From assembly GCA_015069295.1 (NCBI GenBank), contig SVIW01000006.1:70203-109950 (forward strand): a stretch of DNA of 39,748 bases. Reading direction: 5' to 3'. Below are positions 15,771 through 24,609 of this stretch, piece by piece (positions within the stretch are counted from its first letter, which is position 1; each line of letters begins with the position of its first letter). A program made the translations under genes and the position numbers. This DNA comes from Clostridiales bacterium (GTDB taxonomy: Bacteria; Bacillota; Clostridia; Christensenellales; Borkfalkiaceae). Below the pieces are notes generated by a model. The model was not told the DNA's origin. It ran no database searches and saw only the letters and a program-made list of their open reading frames with translations.

Positions 15771-18700
15771 TTATTGGATCCAAATCTTATCCGCGCGTGC
15801 CCAAGCATCAAGACCGCTGTTGTCAATCTTGCCGCTCTTTTCCAACGCCTTGAACTGCTTCTCGACGTTCGTCAACGTGTTGACGGATACTACGTACGAA
15901 TATTCGATTTGTACGTATTCCTTCATCTTGTTGTTGACGCCGGGCGCCGTATACGAAGTTGCCGTTACGTACGAGCTTCTATACGTCAGGTTGTTCGCCT
16001 GCATATTCGAATTCAAGCCCTTACTAAAGAGCTTGTTACTACTTGCGTCTCTCGTATCAGAATCACTAAGCGACGTAGAACCGTGGATACCGTTCGTTCT
16101 ACCGGAGAGGAACTGTTCTACGTTCGGGATATATACGCCGAGCGCAACCGTACCTGCCCCACCGTTCGACCAAACGAACCAGTCGGAAGCCTTCATACCG
16201 TAAATTCTATCCCTTTCAACGCTAGGCGAGATGGAACTGGTACAATACCCGCCGTCGCTGCTATCCAAAGCCGCAGAATTCTTCGTCTGCGCAAGCCCTG
16301 CATCCGTCCAGCTACCCAAGTTGCTAAACGATTCCAAATTACCGTCCCCGTTCGTATCGGAGTGATAGGTATGCAAGGTATGGATAGGATATGCCGCGGG
16401 AAGTTCGATCGATTGATAATCGATGTTTTCCATATCGGTAAAGCCGTTCCAATCGATAAAGCTGTTGGTAATCGTTACCGTACCGTCGTCGTTGATACGA
16501 TAGTAGTTTTCAATATACGATCTGGTCGTAACGCCGCCTTGTACCGTGTTGGTATGGTTGGATTTAGAAGAATCGTAACCCTTACCCCAGTCCATTGCGC
16601 GGCACTTGACGTAGATATAATCCGACGTGATTTCATAATCGACAATTTGCGAAGGATTCGAAACGACGTCGCCTGCCTGTACGGGGTTGTACGGCCAATA
16701 GCTACCGCCTTCCGTGTAACAGTATCCGCGAAGGTAACCGTTCGAACCGTCCGTGCCGGTTACGTTGCCATCTTTATCCTTAACGCCGCCGACGTTTGCA
16801 TACCACGACTGCTGGAACTGACGTCCTGCGTCCACGTTGTTGATAAGGTTGACTGCGCCGTCAGCCGCTTTACTGCTGGTTGCGCTGCCGTAATAGCCTG
16901 CTTCCGTCGTACCACCAAACGCTTTCGTTTTACGCGTTGCAACGTAGCTGCTGGTATCCGTAGCCAACTGAACGCTACCGGAATTGTAGCTAACACCCGT
17001 AGCGCCGGCAGTACCGGTTACAACACCTTCAAAGATACGGCTCTTTGCAAGATAGGTAAACGAACCGCCAAGTCTAAGGTGCGCGCCGACCGTCATCTGG
17101 AAGCTGTTGCCATAACCGTCGTCAGCAATGTCTTTAGTCAAATAGATTTCCGAATTGCTCGTATCGATGCTAAGCGCACGAGTAACGTAGCTGATAAGTT
17201 TTACGTTTTCATCAGCGCCGTTGTCATCCGTCGTTGCGAAACCGATTTTTACCAAGTGCAAATCGTCTGCTGCCAAACCGTAGCCAACGCCGTTAGTACG
17301 GTAGATGTCGAAATACTGACGGTGCTGCGAAGAGTTTGCAGGTAAGTAGAATTCTTCATATACCCAGTTTGCCGAGTTGCTTGCGTTGCTTTGAGAACAG
17401 TATACGAATTGACCCCAAACGTCCGTCTTCGTCGTATAGTTCAGCGTAATACGCGCGCCTTCCAAGTCAGCGCCGATATTGACGTAGTTAAACTTAATGG
17501 GCCAACCGTAGGTCGTCAACGTACCCGTTCTATCCATACCCGTATTCGCCAAGTTCACCAAGCCGTCGCTAACGCTCGTTACCGTTTCCTTGATATACGT
17601 GCCCAAAAGGCTACGCTCTTCTGCGGTGTACGGCGAGTAGTTGTTGTTTTCCGTAAGGTTAGGATAATATACTTCGTCGTAATCGTTCGAACGGTCGTTG
17701 ATAGCCGCGTCTGCGATGAACGCTGCCGTACGACCCTGTGCGGGGTTATAATCCGCATAGATGTACGTAACTACGTCGCCTTTCGTCAGCTTGATATAAC
17801 CGCGGCCGGAGAATTTTCTCGAATAGTTCGCTTCCATCAACTTGACAATCGAACCGTAGAAGGTGTTGTCCTTAGAATCGGGATCGAAACGATACCAATC
17901 CGATCTTACGATATCGATGAAGCCGTTGCCACCCAATAACGTGCTGTCGCCGTAGTTTGCCGTCAACCACGCGTGCGTGAACTGACCGCCCGTCAAATAA
18001 TCGGTGGGAACGATAATCGTACCGTAGGAAACGCTATCGTACCAGCCAAGCGCTACCTTTTCTTCCAATTCTGCAACGATATCTTTCGAAATAATCGTCT
18101 GGAAACGGATACCGCTTTCGTCCAAGTTGGACTTAATACGTACGCTCGCGCCAGCCGTCATATCGGGCGTAAACGCTACTTCTTCGTGGTTGCTATAATA
18201 GCATCTGCCGTCGTCGTTTTGATGCGTGAAGTCGAACTGCATCGTTCTGCCAAGCACGTAACGGTAGTCGTTGTCTTCTTTATCAGCGTCTGCCGCGCTT
18301 ATGTAACGATAGCTGGGGAATCCGGTACCTTCTGCAACGACAATCTTCGTGATTTCAGAGTCGCCCTTATCCGTATTGCCCACGCGGATTGCGATGGTAT
18401 CGTCAAACTGCGACTTGTTCCAAATGTTGAAGTACGCACGATCGCTGTTTACAACGCTACTGTACTGCTTGTAGAAATCCTCTAAGGTCGTCTGCGTTAC
18501 GGGATCATCGCTGTTCGGCATATAAATCGTGCCGTACAAGGTAATACCCTGCAAGAAACCGATACTTTGCAAGTAGGTAAATACTGCGCTGCCGCTCATA
18601 CCGCCCGCAGTCAAATCCGTCAAAGCGTCGCAGTCATAGTCGTTTTCCGAAAGGGTAATAACAAGCCAGTTGTCCTGCGCGCCGGTGTTTTGTAACGTCG

Positions 18701-21700
18701 AATACTGAATGGAGACGATCTCGGTCTTAGTAACGCCGGGAACTTCTTTCTCGGTAAATCTTGCCTCGATAACCATATCGTCCGTAATCGTCGTACAAAC
18801 GTCGCCCGTTCCGGAGATATACCAGTTGTCGAAGGTGTAAACGTATTTCTCAGTCGAAGGCTTGCTGGGGGTAGGAATATTCTTTTCTGCAAGGAGCGCA
18901 GAAAGCGAAGTACCCTTCATAACGTTAGAACATTCATAAGTGTTGTTGTCCGTCGTTACGGTAACGTCCGCCGTCAAGCTGTAGTTAAAATCGCCGATTA
19001 CCGTCTTTTCGCCATACGTGAAACCGCTGCCGAGCGTAAGCGTAATGCCGTTTTCTTTAATATCTTCGACATAGCCTTCGAAAATCCAAATTTGCAACGT
19101 GCTGGTACCCACTTCTGCAGCCAAAATTGCAGGATGACCAAAGGTATCTGCATTGGAGTGATTCATAGGGAAAGTTCCGTAGGTATACTTGCTATCGTCT
19201 TCCGCAGCAATCGTAGGCAAGGATTTGCCGTCAATAAAGATATGCTGACGAACAGCAATTCTATCCGCCGAGTTATAGTTTAAATCGTACGTATCGTTAC
19301 TTGTGTTCGTAAACGTAATACCGGGCAATTCGACGAATACTTTATAAACGTCGTCGACTTTCGTTATGCTGGAAACGCTGAGATCAACCGCTTCGACGAG
19401 ATTTTCTTCTTTAACCCACGTATCCGCCGCAACCTGATAGATCGTAACGTCTTCCGTCGTTACGTAATATTTATTTTCCGTCGTAGCCGAAGGGAACTTT
19501 GCGCCCGCTTTAATCGTAATCGATTGTACGCCTGCCAACGTTGCCGCATCACTCCAACGGAAGGCAACGCTGTTCTCCTCGCCCCAAACGTTGAAGAACA
19601 TTTCACCCGAAATGCTGTTTACGGTAACCGTTTCATCGTCCGCAGTCAAAATTTCAATCTTACCAACCAAACCGCTGAGGTCTTTATTAGGAGTTTCCGC
19701 AACAGCTTTCGTATTAAGCCCCGAATAGTCGTTCGTTCCGATTTGGATAATAATGAAGTTTTCGTTATTCCCGCCGTCCGTTCGATTTGCTTTCGTGAGA
19801 ATACCCGTAACCGCGGTATTTTCCGTCGTTTCCTCAGGTTCTACGGGAACTTCGGGTGCTGCCCAAGTATACTCTACGTTTTCGATAAGCGTCTTGCCGC
19901 CGTACGAGAAACCGTTGCCTACCGTAACGGTAACGTCGCCATTTGCAAACAGCGCGTCAAGATAGTCCTCGAAAATCCAAATGATAAGGACGTTGGTACC
20001 ATTCTCGGTATACAACAACGTAGGATTTGCAAAAACGTCGTAACCGTTCTGTTGGTTGATGTTCGTCATCGGGAAGGTGTCATAGACATAAGCGCTATCG
20101 TCCACTGTCGTATTGATGTCGTACAAGGAAACACCGTTGAGATAGAGATTCTGACGAACAGGGATTCTGGCAGTTGCAAAATAGTTAAAATAGAAGCTGT
20201 CAGGATTTTCACCGTTGGCATCAGTCGTATCAAACGTAATACCGTTAAGTTCGATAGCAATCTTATAAACGTCGCCCGTCTTCTCTTGCACGGAGAACGA
20301 AACGTCGCCCGCTGTAAGAGGTACTTCCGTCGACCAAACGCCGTTGCCGTGGTTGTAGAAGGTGATATCTTCGTTTACGACCCACGTGGTATTCTCTTCC
20401 GTTACGGAGAAGCCTTCTTTAATGGTAATCGTGTTATGTTCGCCGCCAGCATAGTTGGTAGGAACGCGCAACTGTACGAAACTCTTGTTTGCCGTGCCCG
20501 CGTCCGTACCCATCAAAACGAGAATGGGCGCATAGCGACCGCCGCTTACGATGTTGGCCTGCGTAGCGTCGTAGGCCCCGTCATCGTTTACGTTGATGTC
20601 GTGAAGCGACGTACCGTTGAAGTAAATATACTTCATTTGGATTTGACCGCCGCCTTCCGTATCGTAGTCGTATTCGTTCAAGCAACCGCCAAGAGGCGCT
20701 TTCGTCCAGAACGTACCGTCTGCAAACAAGGTATACTGTTCGGTACCGTCGTTTACGGTTACATGGCTGAAAATCCAGCCGTCCGTGATATCTACGGTTG
20801 CTGCCGTTGCCTTCATATTGACGGTAATGCTGTCGATATAGAATTCGGTTTCGCCCGATTTTGCGCGTACACCGAGAATCGTCGAGGTTAAATACCCGTT
20901 CGCGTCCGTCATATCCGTAATTACTTGCGGCATTAAGGTTACGTCACACCAACTACTGGTCATATCCGCCGTCGTAGAATAGTAGGAATCATAGCCGCTC
21001 GTCCAAGTGCCCGTAGACGTGCTACCCGTTCTAAACTGGCTCGAAGAGGTGTTCGCCGTAGGCGTCCAAATCTTTACGACGACGCTTTCTACGTTTGCAG
21101 CCAAAATCTGCGAAGCGCTGAAATCAACGCTGATGAAGGCGTGACCGCTGCTTACCGACATCTTCAATACTACGTCGGACGTGCCTGCGGGCATACCGCT
21201 TACGTCCGCAGCGTTCACGTAGGAAACTCCGCTGGTAGGAGTAATGCTTCCGGTTTCCGTGCCAACGGTAAATACGCCCTTCGTGAAGTCTTCTTCCGTA
21301 GGAACGTACGCGCCTGCTTCAATAAAGTTACCCGAAGTTTCGTCGTAAACGTACGTAATATCTTCCGTCGTTACGTAACAGGTATAGGTGCCGCCGTTTA
21401 TAATATAATCGTAGGTAGGGAACTCTGCACCCGCTTTGATAACGACCGTGGGTTCTTTGCCTGCCGCAACCATAGCAGCAGCCCAAGCCGCCCAATCCGT
21501 TACGTCGTTAGTAGTATAGTTTCCTTGTATCGCGTTAATACGCAACGAAAGGCTACCCTGCGTATCCTTAGAACCGCCCAAGGAGAGAATGTTTTCGCCA
21601 ACGCCGGTCGTGCGAATAGACGTTCCTGCAACCTCGATCATATCGTACAGGTTGCCGCTCTCTACTCTTGCCTTCTGTGCAGAGTCAAGAATAACCATCG

Positions 21701-23366
21701 ACACAGCCTTAGGATAGTCGTTGTTCGAAAGCGTGAAGGTCAAGAAACCGCCCGCGTGGTATGCGTTGGTAACCGCGGAAACCGTCGTCGTGCCTTCGAT
21801 TTCAGGCGTAATCGATTTCGTCCAACGGGTATTACCTGCCGCGCCACCGGTCGTGTTCGTGAATACGACGTCGTTTACAAGGTAAGAAGAGACGCCCGTC
21901 GTAGGGTCGTAGATAGCAAGCCCCTTTTTCAGGACGATTTCGCGATGGTTACCCTGCACTGCCGATCCTTCGCCCCCGTCGATAGTCGCGCCGTTTTCGT
22001 CAAGACCTGCAAAACGCAAGGGAATATAGAGCAAAATCGAGCCGCCGTTATAGGAATTAAGGTTCGCAAAAATAGGCGCGTAATACCCACCGTTTACGAT
22101 GTTGCCTTGCGTAGAGCCGAACGATTCGTCGCTCGCCTTGTTGATGTCGTAAACCGAGCTACCGTTGAAGTAGATATGTCTCAGCAAATTCTGACCGCCG
22201 CCTGCGCCTACAGGGTCGCTTTCGTTCAAGCAACCGCCCGCTCTCGCAGCTGTCGTCCAGTTCCCCGCAGTACCCGCGTCAATATAATATATAGCGTAGT
22301 TTGCACTGGTATCAATCGTGTTCGAGAAGAGACCGATAGAATCGGTAACGTCGTCCGCCGTCTGCGTCCAAACGTTAGCGGAAACGGTGTTGCCAACCAA
22401 CCACTGTGCGCCTTGGTTATAGTAAAGACCGCTACCAACCGTTACGGTGATGGTATCACAGTCCGCAAAAACCTCACGGAAAATATGTAAGGTAAAGCCC
22501 GTAGCCGTGCCGTAAACCGCAATCGGTCTATGGAATTTTTCGTGTCCGCTCTCCGCCGAGTTTTGCGGCCAGCATCTGTACATCGTACGATCGGTGTAGA
22601 ACGCCTCGTCTTCCGCAAGCAACTCGTTATTCCATTGCTCGATAGACTTACCGTTAATATAAATCAAGTTACGAACGGACAAAGCGGAATTAGAGTTACC
22701 CATAACTTCGTAGCTCAACGCCGATGCATCGCCCGCGGTAATATTCACTTCTAAACAGTCTACGTTTGCAAGCGTAGCCGAACCGATAACGGGCATATGC
22801 GTCGTTGCGTCGGTCAAAGTGCTTGCCAAAACCATACTGCTGCCTTGGCGCACGAAAGTAGCCGCAGGCGCGGTATAGGTGGTGGAATTGCTGGTGTTTA
22901 CAAAGTTCCAACCATCCATAATTTCCATCGAATATACCTCGTCAACCGACATAATATCCGCGGGAATAAACAAACGCAAAAAGCCCGTGTCCTCAGACAA
23001 GGGTTGGGTCATCAACGTAATCGGCTGTTTACCAGGGTTTGCCGCGTTAATTTCGGTAACCGTTCTGCCGTTGACCTTCGTATAATCGGAAATCCCCGGA
23101 TACGAGGATGCAGACACCCAGTTGTTCCAAGTGCCACTAGGGTAGGTACTCGTACCCCAACCGCCAGCACCCGTGTTAAAGCGGATAGACGTACCGTAAG
23201 TTGCATGAACTTCCTTATCAAGGCTTGCCGATACGAACGAAACACCCGTTTCTGCTTTTACCGATTTCGTAGATTGCGGCATAGCAAAATAGATCCCGAA
23301 CGCGACTGCAAGCGTTGCAAGCGCGCCGAGAAGCCAACCGATAATTCTTTTCGAAATTCTTGTCAT
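15771..23366 (-). CDS. Very large secreted modular surface protein (2531 aa)
   Basis: The N-terminus has a classical signal peptide (basic MTRISKR, hydrophobic WLLGALATLAVAFGIYFA, likely cleavage after SVKA near residue 38). The mature protein is Thr/Ser/Gly/Asn-rich and built of repeated beta-type modules. Five related units carry a Y-[IFL]-[ND]-G-x-S motif, near residues 230, 385, 900, 1073 and 1370 (IYINGKS, IYFNGSS, IYFNGTS, LYLNGVS, IFIDGKS). Units ending in a xxGxxFPS/T strand lie near 645, 1285 and 1675. An InlB-B-repeat-like segment (FDNWYISGTG) lies near 1470-1545. Near 1740 is a GIRFQTIIS / FYGSIVKL / FSGRGYIK region of the kind common in clostridial surface proteins. The C-terminal part has GRQFQQSWYANV (near 2184) and NPVQAGD, suggestive of a carbohydrate-active fold, unproven. 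There is no LPxTG, transmembrane anchor or SLH domain at the end. AAGGAGAAAG precedes the ATG. A 37-residue ORF lies 32 nt upstream. Confidence 0.93.
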   Translation of the reverse strand: MTRISKRIIGWLLGALATLAVAFGIYFAMPQSTKSVKAETGVSFVSASLDKEVHATYGTSIRFNTGAGGWGTSTYPSGTWNNWVSASSYPGISDYTKVNGRTVTEINAANPGKQPITLMTQPLSEDTGFLRLFIPADIMSVDEVYSMEIMDGWNFVNTSNSTTYTAPAATFVRQGSSMVLASTLTDATTHMPVIGSATLANVDCLEVNITAGDASALSYEVMGNSNSALSVRNLIYINGKSIEQWNNELLAEDEAFYTDRTMYRCWPQNSAESGHEKFHRPIAVYGTATGFTLHIFREVFADCDTITVTVGSGLYYNQGAQWLVGNTVSANVWTQTADDVTDSIGLFSNTIDTSANYAIYYIDAGTAGNWTTAARAGGCLNESDPVGAGGGQNLLRHIYFNGSSVYDINKASDESFGSTQGNIVNGGYYAPIFANLNSYNGGSILLYIPLRFAGLDENGATIDGGEGSAVQGNHREIVLKKGLAIYDPTTGVSSYLVNDVVFTNTTGGAAGNTRWTKSITPEIEGTTTVSAVTNAYHAGGFLTFTLSNNDYPKAVSMVILDSAQKARVESGNLYDMIEVAGTSIRTTGVGENILSLGGSKDTQGSLSLRINAIQGNYTTNDVTDWAAWAAAMVAAGKEPTVVIKAGAEFPTYDYIINGGTYTCYVTTEDITYVYDETSGNFIEAGAYVPTEEDFTKGVFTVGTETGSITPTSGVSYVNAADVSGMPAGTSDVVLKMSVSSGHAFISVDFSASQILAANVESVVVKIWTPTANTSSSQFRTGSTSTGTWTSGYDSYYSTTADMTSSWCDVTLMPQVITDMTDANGYLTSTILGVRAKSGETEFYIDSITVNMKATAATVDITDGWIFSHVTVNDGTEQYTLFADGTFWTKAPLGGCLNEYDYDTEGGGQIQMKYIYFNGTSLHDINVNDDGAYDATQANIVSGGRYAPILVLMGTDAGTANKSFVQLRVPTNYAGGEHNTITIKEGFSVTEENTTWVVNEDITFYNHGNGVWSTEVPLTAGDVSFSVQEKTGDVYKIAIELNGITFDTTDANGENPDSFYFNYFATARIPVRQNLYLNGVSLYDINTTVDDSAYVYDTFPMTNINQQNGYDVFANPTLLYTENGTNVLIIWIFEDYLDALFANGDVTVTVGNGFSYGGKTLIENVEYTWAAPEVPVEPEETTENTAVTGILTKANRTDGGNNENFIIIQIGTNDYSGLNTKAVAETPNKDLSGLVGKIEILTADDETVTVNSISGEMFFNVWGEENSVAFRWSDAATLAGVQSITIKAGAKFPSATTENKYYVTTEDVTIYQVAADTWVKEENLVEAVDLSVSSITKVDDVYKVFVELPGITFTNTSNDTYDLNYNSADRIAVRQHIFIDGKSLPTIAAEDDSKYTYGTFPMNHSNADTFGHPAILAAEVGTSTLQIWIFEGYVEDIKENGITLTLGSGFTYGEKTVIGDFNYSLTADVTVTTDNNTYECSNVMKGTSLSALLAEKNIPTPSKPSTEKYVYTFDNWYISGTGDVCTTITDDMVIEARFTEKEVPGVTKTEIVSIQYSTLQNTGAQDNWLVITLSENDYDCDALTDLTAGGMSGSAVFTYLQSIGFLQGITLYGTIYMPNSDDPVTQTTLEDFYKQYSSVVNSDRAYFNIWNKSQFDDTIAIRVGNTDKGDSEITKIVVAEGTGFPSYRYISAADADKEDNDYRYVLGRTMQFDFTHQNDDGRCYYSNHEEVAFTPDMTAGASVRIKSNLDESGIRFQTIISKDIVAELEEKVALGWYDSVSYGTIIVPTDYLTGGQFTHAWLTANYGDSTLLGGNGFIDIVRSDWYRFDPDSKDNTFYGSIVKLMEANYSRKFSGRGYIKLTKGDVVTYIYADYNPAQGRTAAFIADAAINDRSNDYDEVYYPNLTENNNYSPYTAEERSLLGTYIKETVTSVSDGLVNLANTGMDRTGTLTTYGWPIKFNYVNIGADLEGARITLNYTTKTDVWGQFVYCSQSNASNSANWVYEEFYLPANSSQHRQYFDIYRTNGVGYGLAADDLHLVKIGFATTDDNGADENVKLISYVTRALSIDTSNSEIYLTKDIADDGYGNSFQMTVGAHLRLGGSFTYLAKSRIFEGVVTGTAGATGVSYNSGSVQLATDTSSYVATRKTKAFGGTTEAGYYGSATSSKAADGAVNLINNVDAGRQFQQSWYANVGGVKDKDGNVTGTDGSNGYLRGYCYTEGGSYWPYNPVQAGDVVSNPSQIVDYEITSDYIYVKCRAMDWGKGYDSSKSNHTNTVQGGVTTRSYIENYYRINDDGTVTITNSFIDWNGFTDMENIDYQSIELPAAYPIHTLHTYHSDTNGDGNLESFSNLGSWTDAGLAQTKNSAALDSSDGGYCTSSISPSVERDRIYGMKASDWFVWSNGGAGTVALGVYIPNVEQFLSGRTNGIHGSTSLSDSDTRDASSNKLFSKGLNSNMQANNLTYRSSYVTATSYTAPGVNNKMKEYVQIEYSYVVSVNTLTNVEKQFKALEKSGKIDNSGLDAWARADKIWIQ

Positions 23367-23398
23367 ACTCTTTCTCCTTTTCTTAGTTTTTCTTCACC

Positions 23399-23512
23399 TT
23401 AATTGTCCTTGAAGAAGATGTCGTCGCCGGTATCGTCGCCGGGAGAGCAACGAACGACGTCGTCTTCGATCTCTACGATCTCTAAGGTGAATTCCAGATA
23501 GTCCTTTTTCAT
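23399..23512 (-). CDS. Small acidic peptide gene (37 aa) upstream of the giant protein
   Basis: ATG at 23512 with AGGAGA 9 nt upstream, 37 codons and TAA at 23399-23401. The peptide begins MKKDYLEFTLEIVEIEDD and continues VVRCSPGDDTGDDIFFKDN: basic first residues, one Cys, then eight acidic residues in the last twenty. No hydrophobic segment, so not a signal peptide. It precedes the giant protein by 32 nt and shares its leader, so they are likely one transcript. I recall similar short Clostridia ORFs of MKK-Y-P-E-V-I-E type with a D/G-rich tail, but cannot name a family. A leader peptide, small secreted or modified peptide, or adaptor of the surface protein are all possible. Confidence 0.65.
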   Translation of the reverse strand: MKKDYLEFTLEIVEIEDDVVRCSPGDDTGDDIFFKDN

Positions 23513-23545
23513 GCCACGGTTTCTCCTTATTTGTGTCATTTGCCC

Positions 23546-23654
23546 CCTTGGTTGCCCAAGGCGTTTTTGCCTACATTGTTTCCTTTGATTTTAAAAGCGT
23601 TCCTATAAAGGTTTTATTTGTTGCGGTCTTCGCAACAAATAGCCCTATAGGGCT
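23546..23654 (-). promoter_or_regulatory. Structured 5' leader of the small peptide / giant protein transcript
   Basis: Three hairpins lie between the promoter and the small ORF. They are CCTTGG/CCAAGG with TTGC loop at 23546-23561, a perfect 10-bp ATTTGTTGCG/CGCAACAAAT at 23616-23640, and the palindrome AGCCCTATAGGGCT at 23641-23654. The first is close to the ribosome binding site. None has a clear U tract, so mRNA stability or translational control fits better than termination. It matches no riboswitch I know. Confidence 0.5.
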
Positions 23655-23723
23655 GCTTTTATTTTTGGACGTTTGTCCTATCTTTTTTTGTCGAATAGCA
23701 TACAATGATGCATACTATCCACC

Positions 23724-23742
23724 ATAATACAGTGGTATTATA
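23724..23742 (-). promoter_or_regulatory. Extended -10 promoter overlapped by a perfect dyad
   Basis: Minus strand TGTTATAAT gives an extended -10 (TATAAT at 23742-23737). A TTGACA sits 22 bp upstream (23770-23765), too far for a normal -35. The perfect inverted repeat ATAATAC-AGTG-GTATTAT at 23724-23741 overlaps the -10 and the start site. This is a natural place for repressor binding. Transcription would run into the small peptide gene at 23512. Confidence 0.55.
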
Positions 23743-23913
23743 ACACATAAAATTAAGCTTGTGTTGTCAATTCTTCACAAACCTTTGTCAATTTTTATTT
23801 ACTTTCATAGCTTGTGATATTTTTTCACGATATTTTGGATTTTGTTGCCAATTTTTTGCTTTTGCTACTACTTTTTTGCAAGTTTTGACAAGGTTTTAAA
23901 GGATTTTGATACA

Positions 23914-24007
23914 CCCTTGTCATTGCGAGCCCCATAGGGGGCGCGGCAATCTCTTTTCGTTGCCCCCTTGTCATTGCGAGCCCCACGGGGGCGCGGCAAT
24001 CTCTTTT
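23914..24007. repeat. Two tandem TCATTGCGAG...GGCAATCTC elements, 51-bp period
   Basis: Two nearly identical units (CCCTTGTCATTGCGAG, then CCCCA(T/C)GGGG, then GCGCGGCAATCTCTTTT) start 51 bp apart. Members of the family occur elsewhere in this window (15180-15720, 24392-24480, 38565-38682, 39650-39737). Between 23743 and 23913 I see only AT-rich sequence. Confidence 0.88.
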
Positions 24008-24050
24008 GCCTCGTAAATTCGAAAAAATATTTTTTACCCCCTAAAAACAG

Positions 24051-24079
24051 TTGATATTCGAAAAAAAATATGCTATACT
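24051..24079 (+). promoter_or_regulatory. Sigma-A promoter of tRNA-Glu(CTC)
   Basis: TTGATA (24051-24056), 17 bp, TATACT (24074-24079); the tRNA starts 21 nt after the -10 box. Confidence 0.88.
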
Positions 24080-24099
24080 ACATAAGCAATTTCACAAAC

Positions 24100-24174
24100 G
24101 GCCCGTTGGTCAAGCGGTTAAGACACCACCCTCTCACGGTGGTATCATGGGTTCGAGTCCCGTACGGGTCACCA
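24100..24174 (+). tRNA. tRNA-Glu (anticodon CTC)
   Basis: 75 nt with encoded CCA; acceptor GGCCCGT/ACGGGTC, anticodon stem CCACC/GGTGG with loop CTCTCAC (anticodon CTC), T arm ATGGG/CCCGT. It is nearly identical to the tRNA-Glu(TTC) at 5335-5409, so the two are recent paralogues that together read GAA and GAG. Confidence 0.97.
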
Positions 24175-24210
24175 GCAAAAGACACCTGTCAATCGACAGG
24201 TGTCTTTTGC
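24175..24210 (+). terminator. Intrinsic terminator of tRNA-Glu(CTC)
   Basis: A perfect 16-bp hairpin GCAAAAGACACCTGTC / GACAGGTGTCTTTTGC directly after CCA, identical to the terminator of the other tRNA-Glu. Confidence 0.92.
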
Positions 24211-24385
24211 TGTGCCCGTTACAGGTTAAAGCGAACCCATCGGGTTCGCGCGAGCCGTTGAAAACGGCGACGCCCTGCCGAGGCTCACACCGTAGGTGGG
24301 AAACGGCAGATACCCGTACGGGTCATTTTTTTGCTGTGCCCGTTACAGGTAAAAGCGAACCCATCGGTTCGCGCAAGGCGTTAGC
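24211..24385 (+). repeat. tRNA-Glu-associated repeat units, second locus
   Basis: One full and one partial unit of the array seen at 4790-5298. GTGCCCGTTACAGGT recurs at about 24213 and 24337, GCGAACCCATCGG(G)TTCGCGC at about 24231 and 24356. CGACGCCCTGCCGAG and AAACGGCAGATACCCGTACG lead to another CCCGTACGGGTCA at 24313-24325, 154 bp after the one in the tRNA. Confidence 0.85.
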
Positions 24386-24391
24386 CCCCTC

Positions 24392-24480
24392 TGTCATTGC
24401 GAGCCCCATAGGGGCGCGGCAATCTCTTTTCGCTCTTTCCCTTTGAGATTGTTTCGTCGCGCCGCTCCTCGCAATGACAA
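24392..24480. repeat. Dispersed TCATTGCGAG element, direct and inverted copies
   Basis: TGTCATTGCGAG...GCGGCAATCTC (24392-24426) is followed by an inverted copy GAGATTGTTTCGTCG...CTCGCAATGACA (24445-24480). From there to 24552 I see only AT-rich sequence. Confidence 0.8.
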
Positions 24481-24552
24481 TATGCCGTCCCTCTCAATGA
24501 CGGACGGATATCCAACGACGAAAAAAGCTTATTAAAATTTTACCTCATTCCC

Positions 24553-24581
24553 TTGCAATTTTCAATATTTTGTGCTACTAT
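24553..24581 (+). promoter_or_regulatory. Probable promoter of the second GH78-like gene
   Basis: TTGCAA (24553-24558), 17 bp, TACTAT (24576-24581), 28 nt before the ATG, with GGACGGAG as ribosome binding site between. Confidence 0.6.
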
Positions 24582-24609
24582 TACAGTATAAAGGACGGAG
24601 AAATAAAAA

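Noticed and set aside
15759-22490. Long plus-strand frames of up to 528 codons opposite the giant gene
   Set aside because: They are Arg/Val-rich antisense shadows caused by codon bias; the minus frame has a signal peptide, repeats, promoter and terminator.
23914-24007. CRISPR-like direct repeats
   Set aside because: Only two units of a dispersed genome repeat, with no unique spacers.
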